From Pseudocercospora fijiensis CIRAD86 (lineage: Eukaryota > Ascomycota > Dothideomycetes > Mycosphaerellales > Mycosphaerellaceae), in contig NW_006921533.1 of NCBI RefSeq assembly GCF_000340215.1, positions 6,820,500 through 6,884,499 of the forward strand: 64,000 nt of DNA. Reading direction: 5' to 3'. The notes beneath the pieces are model-generated. The model made no database searches, had not been told where the DNA came from, and saw only the letters and a program-made list of their open reading frames with translations. Positions 1 to 11,437 of the stretch are shown here, one piece after another; position 1 is the first letter of the stretch; every line of letters starts with the position of its first letter. The position numbers were made by a program, and so were the translations under genes.

Positions 1-131
1 CCAAGCTTTTCATCGGACTTGCCATGGTCGCACACGCCCGTCGGTTGGACATATACCAATGATCCGTATCGAGGTCTTGAGCATCTACAACAGGAATGCG
101 TCGAAGTTCATTGGGAATGAGGAATCTGGGA
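1..131 (-). CDS. possible partial exon running off the left edge
   Basis: On the minus strand one frame stays open from about position 131 to the window edge and reads like ordinary protein (for example LIPNELRRIPVVDAQ, then DTDHWYMSN). It is closed upstream by a TGA, and an ACAG that could serve as a splice acceptor lies just before the open stretch. I do not recognise the family. About 40 codons is too little to exclude chance, so this is only a candidate terminal or internal exon of a gene lying mostly outside the window. Confidence 0.2.
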
Positions 132-2206
132 TGTACTGTCACAGTTGATCACTCTCTCAAACCGCTTCTGTACACGCTCAGCAGGAAGACTTGGATTTCG
201 ACATATCTCGAAACATTATAGGTACCGAGGAGCTTCTACTTTGAGGCCAGGAGGGACTGAATAGTAGTAAACGCGGTATACACTTCTGTTACTGGTAAGA
301 AGAATTGACTGTGTGGATGACATTCGATGTTGCATTATGAAGACAGCGTTAACTATGCCACGTCGACCAAACTATATGTTGACGACTATCATCTCTACAG
401 CTCTGAGCTGTGTTGTGTTGCGAACCCACTTGTTTGGCGCTCTTTCCGCCAAAAATTGGGATTCTCAGTCCATTTCTACACTTATACCACGATTATACTA
501 GGCCTACCACGCCAAAAAAGAAGTGGGTCAAACCGTGGATTGAACACGGGCTACATGAAAGTCAGCATGTGGTAGAAATTCGCTGGACCAGTTGGACGTA
601 CACCTCTCGCAATTCGTTCTTAGGGTGAACCCTAAGCGAGAACTGCCGATTGTCAGGACGCAAGGCCACAATCGCAACCAGGAAGCATGATGTCTACTCA
701 CTCATACCACTAGACCATTTCTGTACGACGTTAGAACCTATGAGACGCAGACTGAACCAAACGGTTTAACTCACGACCGAGGGCAAGCGACACGCTTGAT
801 TGGTCAGCTTGGATTTGCTGTTCTAACATGTAAGCTTGATTGAAGACATGGATCGATTCCGGAGCATCTCGAGCGTGAAGATTCCACTCTCGAGAGCTCA
901 AAAGAGGCTCAGAGAATTTCCATGTCCAGTTGTATAGTCCCTATCAATTCCGAGCACCTCTTATAATCCGAACGGCGAGAAAAAAATGTATTGGAAGATT
1001 TCTAGCATCTTGGGCTTTCCCGGACCAACCTCCGGCCTTCTCCACCCTTCTGTACCGAACGTCTTGCACCTTACTCTTCACAGCTCTTTCCGTTCCTCAT
1101 GGTCCAGGAACAGGTCTCGCATTTCGAGGATGCTTGTTGACTGATAAGACAGAATCGTTCAGATGAAGCTGAGAAGAAGATGTCTGCAAACGTATTCTAA
1201 TGGAAGAAAAAGGAGAGCCGCACAATCGACCCGTGCCGGGAACGCCTACCAACGTCGATCCGCAAACAACACCGAAAGGAAAACATTTTCTCCTTCGATC
1301 GGGATCGCCGCTACAGTATAATCTTCCATATCTAGTCTCGACAATCATTCTTTGTCTCTGGACGACAAACGAGCCCGCGTGCTATTTTCATGCCGCTCGC
1401 GTTGGAGAAATAAATGCTCCTGAGCGACAGATAATAAGACCATGAAATCTTAGCGAGACGTGCAGCCATGAGCTCTTCTCTCCCAATGGCACCCAGAAGA
1501 CCGCCAATGATCGCAAATGGATCATCCTCTGGGTTCTCGATGATGTCGTAAACAGTAAAAATGCGCGTCGCAAATCATGTCCCAGTCTCGATGCTGTGAT
1601 CAGAAGTTTGAAGCGATGGACTGCAGATGAGATCAGCAGAGAGGTAGGCCGAGGGCGGTCGGAATTGCTTCTCCATTGATGGCGGCGCGACACTCTTGGT
1701 CGCTGTAGCGCTTGACTTTCAGCTTTACGAGCCAGTCCGTCATCTCTTCTGTGCCTGCCATGATAATGCGAGTTGTGTGGAAGTCAAGGCGGGCGGGTAT
1801 GTGATGTGTTGAAATGGCACTCGCTCAGCCACAAGATGCGCGCACGCGTGATTTTGTGCGAGACGTCACAAGCCATTCCGGATTTACTGCTCATATTGCA
1901 TGTGAAAGTGGTCGTGAGTGAAGTGAGGTCCGAGCTCAATCCTCATCGTGTACCCAATCATCTAGACTCCGTTATATACACACTGCCCCGACTCCAAAAA
2001 AAATTAACCAGCCTTTGCCTTCCAGTCTCGTATAATTACATAGAGCGATAAATTTCTAGCATACTTCTCCATTCCATCAAGAAGAGATCTCTACTACCTT
2101 ATAAGAATACACGACCTCTACACACATTCATTCACGCACTACCAGCCAGAATACGAATTTGGGACCAGTACGACGATTGATGCTACTATGCATGATTCGA
2201 ATCAAG
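132..2206. other. gene-poor stretch, no convincing gene
   Basis: Only short frames with no family resemblance and unremarkable codon use are present on either strand. The one structure I see is a small perfect hairpin at 619-636 (CTTAGGGT-GA-ACCCTAAG). The segment around 2040-2200 is CT/CA-rich and looks like a fungal transcription-start leader for whatever follows. Confidence 0.5.
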
Positions 2207-2389
2207 ATGTCGCAGCTTAACGTGATTCGATATCAGAGGGATGAGAGTCGTAAGGAATTGTTTACAGTCAAGACTGAGACGGTTGTTCAAGTCAGCAGTG
2301 AGGCGACGGAGCTTGGCAAGATTCCTGCCAGCCAGAGAGAAATGCGATCAAGACGATACAGCGACTCTGAAGTTCAGAAGCAGTTTTGA
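2207..2389 (+). CDS. possible small protein of 60 aa
   Basis: An ATG at 2207 opens a 60-codon frame starting MSQLNVIRYQRDES and ending EVQKQF. The composition is balanced and charged, and a pyrimidine-rich leader lies upstream at 2060-2160. No domain, signal peptide or membrane segment is visible and I recognise no family. It lies about 120 bp from the 3' end of the convergent minus-strand gene. It could be a genuine small gene, part of that gene's downstream region, or chance. Confidence 0.22.
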   Translation: MSQLNVIRYQRDESRKELFTVKTETVVQVSSEATELGKIPASQREMRSRRYSDSEVQKQF

Positions 2390-2505
2390 GACAAGAACGA
2401 AGAGCGAAGCCTGAAGAATTATTCGATGCTAGCGAAAGTTGCAGAATTTCATACAGCCTGGTCGTGTCCTATCCAAACTGAAGGGGGTGCGAGATATCGT
2501 CTTCA

Positions 2506-3863
2506 TCACACTGAACTGTCTCCCGCCTCCTCGACCTGGCTCTCATCCTCATCATCTGCATCGCTCGATGTATGCTCCAATTCGACAGTCACCTCGGTTT
2601 GCGTCTTGGTCTGCAGATCTAGACAGTATACTTCAGCACTATACCTCACGCAAGTATCGAAGACTTACGGCATGTGCTGTACAGAAGCGTTGGTTGGAAG
2701 GGAAATTCCTTCGCAGACTTGATAACCACTTTAGACTGCGATCGAACATTGGGACCTTCCAGGCAGTATCAGCCCTCGAGCTCTCTATTCTGCACGCAAG
2801 AAACAAGCCTCGCACTTACGACACGTGCCGCGCGTTACTGCCGCGGGATGGTAGAATCGAGACATTCGTGGTCTCGCCAGCTGGGCCTTGTTCCATTTTT
2901 GGAGATTCTCTTGGAAGACGCGCATCTGTTTAGATGTTGTGGTGGGAGCTGGTGATAGATCGAGATCGGTGCTGTTTGCGGATTCAGGTAACTTGGGATA
3001 GAGAGGAGCACGACGCATGTCGAAAAATCTGCTGCCTTTAACCTCCTCTCTTGGGCTCGAGACACTCGAGTCCCGTGCTGAAGGACTCTTCTCAGAGTCT
3101 TCACGGTCATCGATACCACCTGGGATGTCTTGACGCGCGGTAAAGAACGCCTCCTCGTTCATTTCGTCTGCTTCGTTCTTGAAGTTGACACGCGCAGAGT
3201 CGTCACTGCCCTTCTAGGGCACTTCCTCTGGTGGACTGTTGGCCAGACAATTCCTCAAAGGACTTGCGTGGCCGTTACGCTTGCATCGTTCAGACGACCT
3301 GGAAACTTTCGCAATTCTCGGGCCTTCCCTCTTCCCAAGGAAAATTTCATCGCCAGTCCAAGCCTCAGAAGTGTCATCACTACCATACTCACGACAATGC
3401 GGACCCGGGATGAACAAAGTCTTCCTCCGCTGTTTCGACTTGGGTGAATCGGGAATTTGCATTGCGACGGCCCGCTCAAAATCGTTCAAAGGGTCTTCAT
3501 GCGAGTCAGGAGAGGAGATGCCGCTGTCGACAGCATCCGACGTTTCCTGTGGACTCTTGCTTCTTTGGCTCTTCCCAGGAGTGCTCGTCGACCAATGCTT
3601 CAACATCTGCTGTGCGTATGAAGGCCGAGCAGGAGTATCCGTCAGGCCAGCTAGTCGGGGAGTTCGCTTGCGACTGACGTTCGATGGTGTATGACATGTT
3701 GGAGAACATGTGGGAGGATGCGGCGATGGGATGGGAAGTTCTGGATAATGTACTGCGTGGAGTGTCAGTGAAAGGCTTGACATTAACATTATCCTGGTCT
3801 TGATTCCATAGTACCTGGCGAGCTGTTCTCTTTCGTCTGTGATGAAAGCATGTCTACATCCAT
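2506..3863 (-). CDS. spliced hypothetical protein with in-frame TAG
   Basis: I model complement(join(2506..2618, 2669..2755, 2820..3752, 3815..3863)), 393 codons plus stop. The start is MDVDMLSSQTKENSSP at 3863. All three introns are short: 3753-3814 (GTACTA, CTGAC branch, CGCAG), 2756-2819 (GTAAGT, CTGAT) and 2619-2668 (GTAAGT, CTAG). All join in frame and the last exon ends in an acidic tail (SSDADDEDESQVEE). The product is Ser/Pro-rich and apparently disordered, and I do not recognise it. The oddity is a TAG at 3214-3216 in the middle of exon 2. The same frame stays open and protein-like for another 130 codons to the next donor, and the downstream introns still fit it. That suggests a recent nonsense mutation, a sequencing error, or an unrecognised 45-nt intron (GTG..CAAG) rather than a true end. 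Confidence 0.55.
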
Positions 3864-4124
3864 AGCTACCTATTGTCGCTATACTGAATGTTATGCTTGT
3901 AAGTAGTTAGGGTGCTTGTGTCTGGGTTTCGTGTTTGGGCACATGCATGTTGGAAAGTCATGTCGAGAGACTTCTCTCAGTCAAGTCAAGTATGTCGTCA
4001 AGGCAAGAGCATCTGGTGCAGCGCTCCTGCAGGAAAGTGCATGGTGGATCAACGTATCACCGACCCGATCGTGACTGCCTTGCACCTCACGTCTCGAGAT
4101 ATTTCCTTTCTTGGCTCGGTAGCA

Positions 4125-6116
4125 ATGTATCAACCTCTACCCGAGAACGCGATTCGAGTGCTTTACCTGTACCCAGGTACCGGGGCAGATCCTCTAAACT
4201 GCAAGCTCGTCCATGTCGATCTGAGCGAGAAGCCACAGTTCGAAGCAGTCAGCTACCTCTGGGGTTCAGCCTTGGACCGGAGTGAAATTGCCATCGAAGG
4301 TTTCGCAAAACACCTCGTAATCACAGAAAGTGGTGCTCAAGCTCTACGACGTCTTCGCCATGCCACTGAGCCGAGGGCACTGTGGATGGATCAAATCTGC
4401 ATCAATCAGACGGATGTGGCTGAACGCTCTAAACAAGTCGGCATAATGCACCGGATCTTCAGTGGCGCGGACCGTGTTTTGATGTATCTTGGCGATGACG
4501 CGGGGGCACTTGCGAGTTATGCAAAGGAGTTTATTGAGGATGTGCAAGACAGGTGGGAAACAGGAGCGAAAGCACATGGTGATGACGTTCGGACGATGGA
4601 GCATGAGAGGTTGCCATCGCCTGATTCGAAGAAGTGGGTGGCGTTCAGGACTTTGATGAGCTTACGGTATTTTAGGAGAGTGTGGATGCTACAGGAAGTC
4701 ATGCTAGCGACTGAAGCGACAGCGTTCTGGGGAGACTGCGAAATTCCGTGGATGCACATTGCGCGGGCTGCTGCTTGGGGTACGTCCTCGGATATCGGAG
4801 AAGAGTTTATCAGCGCAGAAGATTGCACGCTTGTGCACGAGATGTGGCATTCGGGAGATGAGGAGGATATGAAAATGAAATGGAGGGTGGGTCTGCTTTC
4901 GTACCGGCAGTCCACTGATCCTCGTGATAAAATTTTTGCTGTGATGAACCTGGTATCGGATGAGGAAAGAGCTGGCTTCGATGCGAATTATGAGATGGAG
5001 ACGGTCGATGTGTACAAAAAAGCCACTGAACACATCATGTTCAAGACCGATCGAACCTTGGACGTCTTGCAGAATGCGACTCTCACCTTATCACATCCAA
5101 TTCTGCATGGTGAGCGCTGGCCATCATGGGTGCCGAGGTGGGGCGATATTAGGTATTCGTACATTGGCGGCGTGGTGTCTGGTGGTCTTTTGCCATGTGA
5201 TGGTATTCCTATGGAGGCTTGCGTTGATTTAGATGATGGTGACAGGTTGCGTGTCCGTGGGATCGAGGTTGGGAAGATCCAGCACCAGGCTCGCCGTGAC
5301 TGGCATAAGGCGAAGGAGCGCAACGAAGTGTTGATGTTTGATGAGGCTTGGGAGTTGACAAGGTCGTATGGGGATCCTGATCTTGACGATGAACCACTTG
5401 CGCTGCAGATGATTTGGACGCTGCTTTGCAACGAGGCAGACTCACCGCTTGAAGGCGAAGAAGGGCAGGAGTACGAAGATCTGATTAGAAGAGAATATGG
5501 TTGGGCGTTTATTGATTATTACCTCTTCAACATGCTCAGAGATGATGTCAAGAGAGAGCAATTCGACGTGCTTGATGCTGTAGTGCTGTCGAAGCTTGGC
5601 ATAGTCAAGGAACCTTTCGATCGATCCAACGCCACGCACGCAGCGGAGGCTGAGAAGTGGAAATCAAAGCTGAAGGAATCCGGAATCGATCAAGACATCT
5701 ATGATATGTGTCGTGGCGACATGGAAGAATTTGCGCCGAGTCGAAAGCATAGCGAGGAAGAGGTTGAAATTTACGCAAGCTTCATGCATGTGTCCTGGCA
5801 GAATGCTCAACCTGTCTCGTATGACACGGGTAGCAGAGCACATTGGCAGACGGCTTTCTTCGAATGTGGCCAGGACCATCGGTTCTTTGTGACAGATACT
5901 GGTCGCATTGGCATGGCTTCCAACGATGCACGGCCTGGTGATATTGTTGCAGTACTGTTCGGAGCCAGCGTACCATTTGCATTGCGGCGGGTGGGCGACG
6001 AGTACCTCATCGTGGGCTCCTGTTACTGCTATACTGTCATGCGCGGTCAATACGTCAGAAAGCTGAAAGCGGAAGGCCGATTTGAAGAGGAAGCCAAGAA
6101 CTTCATTCTTCGATGA
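4125..6116 (+). CDS. HET-domain (heterokaryon incompatibility-like) protein
   Basis: A single-exon gene of 663 aa. The HET domain (PF06985) fills the N-terminal quarter, with its three signature blocks FEAVSYLWG (residues 39-47), LWMDQICINQTDVAERSKQV (86-105) and IFSGADRVLMYLG (111-123). The C-terminus has the module common in this family, with PGDIVAVLFGASVPFALR followed by a GSCY motif. HET proteins act in non-self recognition and related cell-death responses, and most paralogues have no known partner. The frame is open from 3912, but I chose the ATG at 4125 because MYQPLPENAIRVLYL matches the usual family start and the 71 upstream codons look non-coding. No NACHT or other effector domain is fused to it. 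Confidence 0.88.
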   Translation: MYQPLPENAIRVLYLYPGTGADPLNCKLVHVDLSEKPQFEAVSYLWGSALDRSEIAIEGFAKHLVITESGAQALRRLRHATEPRALWMDQICINQTDVAERSKQVGIMHRIFSGADRVLMYLGDDAGALASYAKEFIEDVQDRWETGAKAHGDDVRTMEHERLPSPDSKKWVAFRTLMSLRYFRRVWMLQEVMLATEATAFWGDCEIPWMHIARAAAWGTSSDIGEEFISAEDCTLVHEMWHSGDEEDMKMKWRVGLLSYRQSTDPRDKIFAVMNLVSDEERAGFDANYEMETVDVYKKATEHIMFKTDRTLDVLQNATLTLSHPILHGERWPSWVPRWGDIRYSYIGGVVSGGLLPCDGIPMEACVDLDDGDRLRVRGIEVGKIQHQARRDWHKAKERNEVLMFDEAWELTRSYGDPDLDDEPLALQMIWTLLCNEADSPLEGEEGQEYEDLIRREYGWAFIDYYLFNMLRDDVKREQFDVLDAVVLSKLGIVKEPFDRSNATHAAEAEKWKSKLKESGIDQDIYDMCRGDMEEFAPSRKHSEEEVEIYASFMHVSWQNAQPVSYDTGSRAHWQTAFFECGQDHRFFVTDTGRIGMASNDARPGDIVAVLFGASVPFALRRVGDEYLIVGSCYCYTVMRGQYVRKLKAEGRFEEEAKNFILR

Positions 6117-6314
6117 GGTCGAGAAGTCGGACTTGCACAATGGTGTAGCACAGCATCAGTGTCCCCTCAGCACAGCATTGTAGAATATACAGTAGTGGAA
6201 CGAGGCACTTGACGTCGTGTCGACATGTCCTCTTAGCCAGACATTGTCGACTGCGTGTTGCGCAAGACTGTGGTCGCACTCCCAAGGCTCGGGAAAGTTT
6301 GAGATATACCTTGA

Positions 6315-6371
6315 CCCTGCCCTGCCCTGCCCTGCCCTGCCCTGCCCTGCCCTGCCCTGCCCTGCCCTGCC
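6315..6371. repeat. (CCCTG)n tandem repeat, about 11 copies
   Basis: A perfect 5-bp repeat of CCCTG covering 57 bp, about 200 bp downstream of the HET gene stop codon. It is probably non-coding. Confidence 0.95.
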
Positions 6372-7580
6372 ATTACAGTTGGATATTTTTCAAGTTCGTC
6401 GTCACAGCGTTTCAACCCCTGTTACGCAGCCTCGTGGCCGCAACAACGTGGCGTTAGAGCCGAGAGGTTGAGCGTGTGGTGATGCGCAAATTGGGTATGC
6501 GACGGAATGCGGGCGAAATGAAATTGATTTGCTGGTGCGGTGCTCCAGCAGAAGGGCTCAGCAGCAGCAGAATGCCAGATGGCGTGACACGATCGATCGT
6601 GCGGCGCAGCGCGTTCCAGCGCGTCTCAGGATGTTTGCGTGAATCAACAAAAGCAGGTGCAATGCAATGTGTGATGATGTGACGGGCGCGTCTCCCAGTA
6701 GGCGGAGACTTTCTGTCTCCCGGATCGGAGGACGTTCATTGCGAAATTGGGTGCTGTATTGCTGTGAGACGTGGAACAAACAGCGTGATTAGCGGACTGC
6801 GCGTGTCCAGAAGTGGTTCGGATCACAGTGCCCTGTGCTGCCGGCGCACGCTTCTGCCGGCTTCGACTCGACTCATATCCAAGGCATCCCGGGCGTGCTG
6901 CGACTCGGCGTCGACGACTGACTGCGCGGCGACAGCGCCACAGGGAAGGGAGCGGGAAAGGGACAAGAAGGGACAAGCAGCAATCCTTCAGGAGCGTGTG
7001 GACGACCAGAGGCTTCGGTCAGTTCGGCACTGAAGGAATTATTGAATTGTACTGTGGCATACATGAGACGAGGCGAGATGAGCGCGTGGACGACTGGAGA
7101 CGCGTAGAGTGATAGCCTCGTCCTGCTTCTCGGACTCGGTGGGGCGAGTTGAGTTCGACCAGGGTGCGTGCGTGTCAGTGAAACGAAAAGCCAATCTGCT
7201 TCTTTTTCGCAGGGTTGTCGATTGCATATCACACCAGCTTCTCGACCGACGGCGAGCTCAAGAAGAGGGACACTGACCCTCCCGACTGCTGCGTGCTGCT
7301 CCAACGCTGCCAATCCGCGCGGGAAGGCGAGCCACGCGCCGTACTAATCATTGTTCCTCGCCATCACCACTGACCACTGCCCTTCACCCACGAACGGCGA
7401 GCGGCACGGCATGGTCCGCGGTCATCGCAGCAGCTCGTGTTTGTGAACTCGACGTCGGACCACACGACAGCCACTCATTCAGCATTGGACCACGCTCACT
7501 CGTTCCGTTTGCACCACCCAAACCGCGCCACGTACGCAGCACTGCCACCAAAATCCAGGAACCGACGACTTCGCCAATTG

Positions 7581-7610
7581 CTGGACTGGACTGGACTGGA
7601 CTGGACTGGA
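7581..7610. repeat. (CTGGA)6 tandem repeat
   Basis: Six perfect copies of CTGGA in the putative 5' leader, about 350 bp before the start codon at 7960. Confidence 0.9.
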
Positions 7611-7959
7611 GAAGGCTGTGGCCAAGGCCGCATTGCTGTGCAGGAACACGGCATCACAGAAACACGCGCGGGGCCTTTGCAGCGGCAGCACTGCACAAGC
7701 ATCGGCAGAGCAGAGCTCGAGAACGACGCTGCAGCTTGCCCGCAGCTGCATCACCGCAGTGCACCGACTTTCTGCTAATCAACTGGCGGCCACACGTCCT
7801 TGACGGAAGCGTGCACCACCAAACCCGCATCGCACGTTCGCCACGCCAACCATACGAAAACACCATCCGCGCCTGCATGCGCCGCGCCGCGCCAGCTGCA
7901 ACGACCCTTACGCCGCACCTGCTCGAATCCCCGCACGCCTCCGTTGCCTTGCTCGTAAC

Positions 7960-10857
7960 ATGAGTCGACCTTACTACGACCTTGGCCATGGCGGTGGCAT
8001 ACCCGACTATTACGCCTCTGCCTCTGACCACCCCCCGCTGCAGCAGAGTCGCATACCTCGTCCGCACGATCGCATGCGCCAGCAGCCATCCATGACCCAC
8101 CCCAACTATCCGGCTGCTCATAACGCTCGTAGTCCACGAAGGCCTCACGAACCTCAGCTTCAGCAAAATTATCTCAACTCGAACAGCAACGCATGGGAGA
8201 TCTCTCAGAATATGTACGACGGGTCTGCTTACGACTACCAAGAGGTTGATACTCGCAACGACCAATGGCCGCTTCCTGCTCAACCTCATGCATCTTCTTC
8301 GCCTGCGCGCGGAAGCCCGAGACGGCCGCCGCAAAGACCTCAGAGACCCGATGAGCAACCTCAGCGGCCCCACTATCCGCAAGCCATCCTAGACCAGCCA
8401 CGAAGTCATTATGTAGCTTCACCAGCTCGACAGTATCGCCAACCAGCACCTCCGCCGGCATCGCATCATGGGACTGGTCAATGGAATGGCGAAGGCTACA
8501 GCTATGCCGCACCTCCACCAAATTTCCCACCTCCGAGCAGACCACTGCCTCAGTCGCAGACGCCTTCGTCCATCCCCACATACGCAGCACCGCAAGCGCC
8601 CCAGCAGGCTGTATATGGGCGCGCAAATCAAAGACCACCGCTTGGGCCGCCGCCGTCTGCACGACGAGGTCCTTCATCTTACTACCCTCAAGTAGCTCCC
8701 GTGATGCCAATCGCAGAGGAGACAGACAGCATGCGAGGAAGCAGTTTACGAACTGGCAGCGTGCACACGGGAGCTCACGACAGCAAGACATCGTTCGCCA
8801 GCAGCAATGCGATTCCCATTGGAATCTCCCAGCTTCATCTTGAGCGCGGCCGAGAAGCAGGTCATCAGCCACTACAGCGCCCAGATTTGCTATCAGAATC
8901 CGACGAAGACGAAGACTTTGACGATTCGCCGACAGAACCGGCCATCGCTCGAGGAGAGATCCGAACACCAGACCCACATCAACAGTATCGAGAAAATTCG
9001 AGTCCCGAAGTAACAGTCGTTCGGCAAGCCAGTCTTGGCAAGAAGAGCAAACCAACTTTGACTACGGTAACGAGTAGCGACAGAGTTCGCAAAAGCAGCG
9101 GAAGTATAGCCGGTGACCCTAAGAGTGGCATCGCGAGTCTTCCGAGCCAGCAACCAACAGTACCAGAAACAGTAAGCACTCCCGAAAGGACAGAACGATC
9201 AAGAGCTCTAGCCCAGGAGAGACTTGAGGGACAGACGCGGCCAGGTGCTGCCACCGAACCAATTCAGAAGGATAACCAGATCGCTGCTCCCGCGGTAGCT
9301 GTCTCCACTGCGGCAGGCTACATGCAGCAGCCCGAGTCAAAACCGACCTCCGGAAAGCAGACTCCAGAAGAAGTCTTGCGATCTGGCACGGGACTTATCG
9401 ATGCTTCTGACTCTTCTGAGTCTGAGGGTAACGAGCTGCGCAGGAAGCGATCGAAAGATCTTCTTGGTGCCGAGCTTGCAAATCAGCTTCATCCCGTACG
9501 CTCACAGCCACGTTCGCCTCTTGCGCCAGCTGTCGATCCTCGTGTGGAGTCAATCATTGGCAGTCTTGAGAAAGGAGGCGCGCTCAGTGCACAGGAAGCC
9601 CAAGAGCTTAAGCAGCCCATGGGCGGACTCTCAGCAGATCGTGCTGGCAAGCGTCGACCACCGCGCATTAATGTGGACGCGGTGCGAGATGCTGAAGCAC
9701 GCGGCTCGCTGACCAGCTTACCGGACCTCATCCGTAGAGCGACGAAACTCGCCTCAAACTTGGATCGCGGCAAGACCGCAAGTCGGCTGGGTATGAACTG
9801 GCTGGATGGTGCAGCAGACGGCGAGAAGAGGCGGTCTGGAAGTATGTCTGACGTCCTTGCCTTCCCGCCACCTGCCCTCGCCACACCACCTGAATCGCGA
9901 AACGGTCGTTGGAGCTCACGCTTTCGTCACTCTCAACTTCCCAGCGATAGTGACGCTGGTGGAGTAAAGCGGAGGAGAAAATGCTGCGGCATGCCGGTCT
10001 GGGCGTTTTGGGTACTGATGGTACTCCTCTTCCTGCTTGTCGCCGCAGCCGTCATCGTCCCCGTCGTGTTGATCGTCATTCCCAAACAGAACGACAACAC
10101 ATCGACAAAGGTTGGAGCTTGCGAACAGAAATTGACTTGTAATAATGGTGGGACTAATATTCTCAGCAGTAGCGGGTACTGTGAGTGTCTCTGTATCAAT
10201 GGGTATACTGGTCTCACCTGCTCGGTGTTCTCAGATGCTGGTTGTACACGCACGTCGGTCGGATCATCGGACAATGCGACAGTCGGCGACGCTATACCAA
10301 GATTAATCAGCGGAGCCGAGTCCAACTTCAGCATACCACTCGACGCGCAGGAATTGCTCGGACTCTTCTCAAGCTCAGACATGGATTGCAGTCTCCAAAA
10401 CAACCTCGTCACATTCAACAGCAAGAGTCAGAAGCGAGCATTCCTTGACACACTGCCGGGCTCTGCTTCCCTGAGAGCCATCAATCGGAGGCAAGACGGC
10501 GACTCGCCGAGCAGCAGCGCTGCCGCGACGAGCCATGGTATTGTGTATGCTTCGGGAACACCCACAGCGACCGCTACAGCGACCTCTACAAGCAGCACTG
10601 ATAGCAAGACGCTCGATTTCGCGAGAGTGGCGGTATTGTATATCTTTCAGTCTTCGCAGGAACTTACTATTGCCGCGGATGCGCAAGAAAATCTACAAGC
10701 ATTTCTTCGGACTGGAAGCACCTCCTCGAGCGTCAGCACCAGGGCTGATAACGTCACGCTAGGGAATGGCTTCACTGCAGATTTGACCTCCTACACCATC
10801 AGCGTCGGGAACGGGACGACAGTCGGCGGGACCGGAAACAACGACAGTAGCAGCTGA
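7960..10857 (+). CDS. single-pass membrane protein with extracellular EGF-like module
   Basis: A single exon of 965 aa. Residues 1 to about 670 are Pro/Ser/Gln-rich and disordered, starting MSRPYYDLGHGG with Tyr- and Pro-rich segments. A basic CCG stretch then leads into one strong transmembrane segment at about 681-709 (VWAFWVLMVLLFLLVAAAVI). Immediately after it comes a cysteine-rich EGF-like module (residues 721-754) with the pattern CEQKLTCNNGG...CECLCINGYTGLTC. The rest is Ser/Thr-rich and carries potential N-glycosylation sites (for example DNATVGD). The natural topology is a long cytoplasmic N-domain and an outside C-domain, suggesting a cell-surface or cell-wall-facing protein. The architecture recurs in filamentous ascomycetes, but I know no assigned function. 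Confidence 0.82.
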   Translation: MSRPYYDLGHGGGIPDYYASASDHPPLQQSRIPRPHDRMRQQPSMTHPNYPAAHNARSPRRPHEPQLQQNYLNSNSNAWEISQNMYDGSAYDYQEVDTRNDQWPLPAQPHASSSPARGSPRRPPQRPQRPDEQPQRPHYPQAILDQPRSHYVASPARQYRQPAPPPASHHGTGQWNGEGYSYAAPPPNFPPPSRPLPQSQTPSSIPTYAAPQAPQQAVYGRANQRPPLGPPPSARRGPSSYYPQVAPVMPIAEETDSMRGSSLRTGSVHTGAHDSKTSFASSNAIPIGISQLHLERGREAGHQPLQRPDLLSESDEDEDFDDSPTEPAIARGEIRTPDPHQQYRENSSPEVTVVRQASLGKKSKPTLTTVTSSDRVRKSSGSIAGDPKSGIASLPSQQPTVPETVSTPERTERSRALAQERLEGQTRPGAATEPIQKDNQIAAPAVAVSTAAGYMQQPESKPTSGKQTPEEVLRSGTGLIDASDSSESEGNELRRKRSKDLLGAELANQLHPVRSQPRSPLAPAVDPRVESIIGSLEKGGALSAQEAQELKQPMGGLSADRAGKRRPPRINVDAVRDAEARGSLTSLPDLIRRATKLASNLDRGKTASRLGMNWLDGAADGEKRRSGSMSDVLAFPPPALATPPESRNGRWSSRFRHSQLPSDSDAGGVKRRRKCCGMPVWAFWVLMVLLFLLVAAAVIVPVVLIVIPKQNDNTSTKVGACEQKLTCNNGGTNILSSSGYCECLCINGYTGLTCSVFSDAGCTRTSVGSSDNATVGDAIPRLISGAESNFSIPLDAQELLGLFSSSDMDCSLQNNLVTFNSKSQKRAFLDTLPGSASLRAINRRQDGDSPSSSAAATSHGIVYASGTPTATATATSTSSTDSKTLDFARVAVLYIFQSSQELTIAADAQENLQAFLRTGSTSSSVSTRADNVTLGNGFTADLTSYTISVGNGTTVGGTGNNDSSS

Positions 10858-11437
10858 AACGACTAGCACGCAGCATCATCTTCTGCGGCCTGATCTTTTA
10901 CCAAGATGTTGTAAAGCATCTCATTTTTCACTTCGAGTGGTCTGCGTTCGAGCGTCAATTCGACCAGCAAGATACGGCATTTGTGTGTACATTATTAGCG
11001 TTTTGGCACCAGTAAAAGAGGGAGATGGCATAGGTGGAGGCGTTTTAATGCTGGTGCGGCTTGGAAGATTTGGGAGTGTTGTGTGTGTACAGCTCATGTT
11101 GCAACGCACGTTACGGTCAGGATAATGTATTGAATGATACACTGAAGAGTACATGGAGCTTCACGCAGGGCGAGCTGAAGCTAGTATGAGTGCGAGAGGA
11201 GGGAAGGTGTGAGTCCATCAGATGGGGTCGAGCAGAGATGAAATGAATGAATGGAAACAGTTCCGAATGTGGGCCCTTCTCGTACTTTTCTCTATTTTCG
11301 CCCACTTGCTTTACTTCGCTGCTGTATCATCATCATACCGACCGACCCTTCATACAATCTCCAACCAACCCTCTCCTCCCTCCTCCTCAATCTCCAACCC
11401 TCCAACCCTTACCCTCCCCTCTCCAATAACCTATCTC
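10858..11437. other. intergenic, convergent 3' regions
   Basis: This lies between the 3' ends of the EGF-like protein gene and the minus-strand secreted-protein gene. I see nothing beyond presumptive 3' UTRs. Confidence 0.5.

Larger units (their letters stand above)
6117..7959. other. intergenic region and long leader of the next gene
   Basis: No supported gene lies in these 1.8 kb. The stretch holds two pentanucleotide tandem repeats (listed separately), and its second half is rich in CA/CG and pyrimidine tracts typical of a fungal promoter and 5' leader for the gene at 7960. The short overlapping frames on both strands lack any family signal. Confidence 0.5.

Noticed and set aside
520..600. 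tRNA-like sequence (T-arm-like CGTG-TTCAATC-CACG on the minus strand)
   Set aside because: No matching acceptor stem, D-arm or anticodon arm could be built around it.
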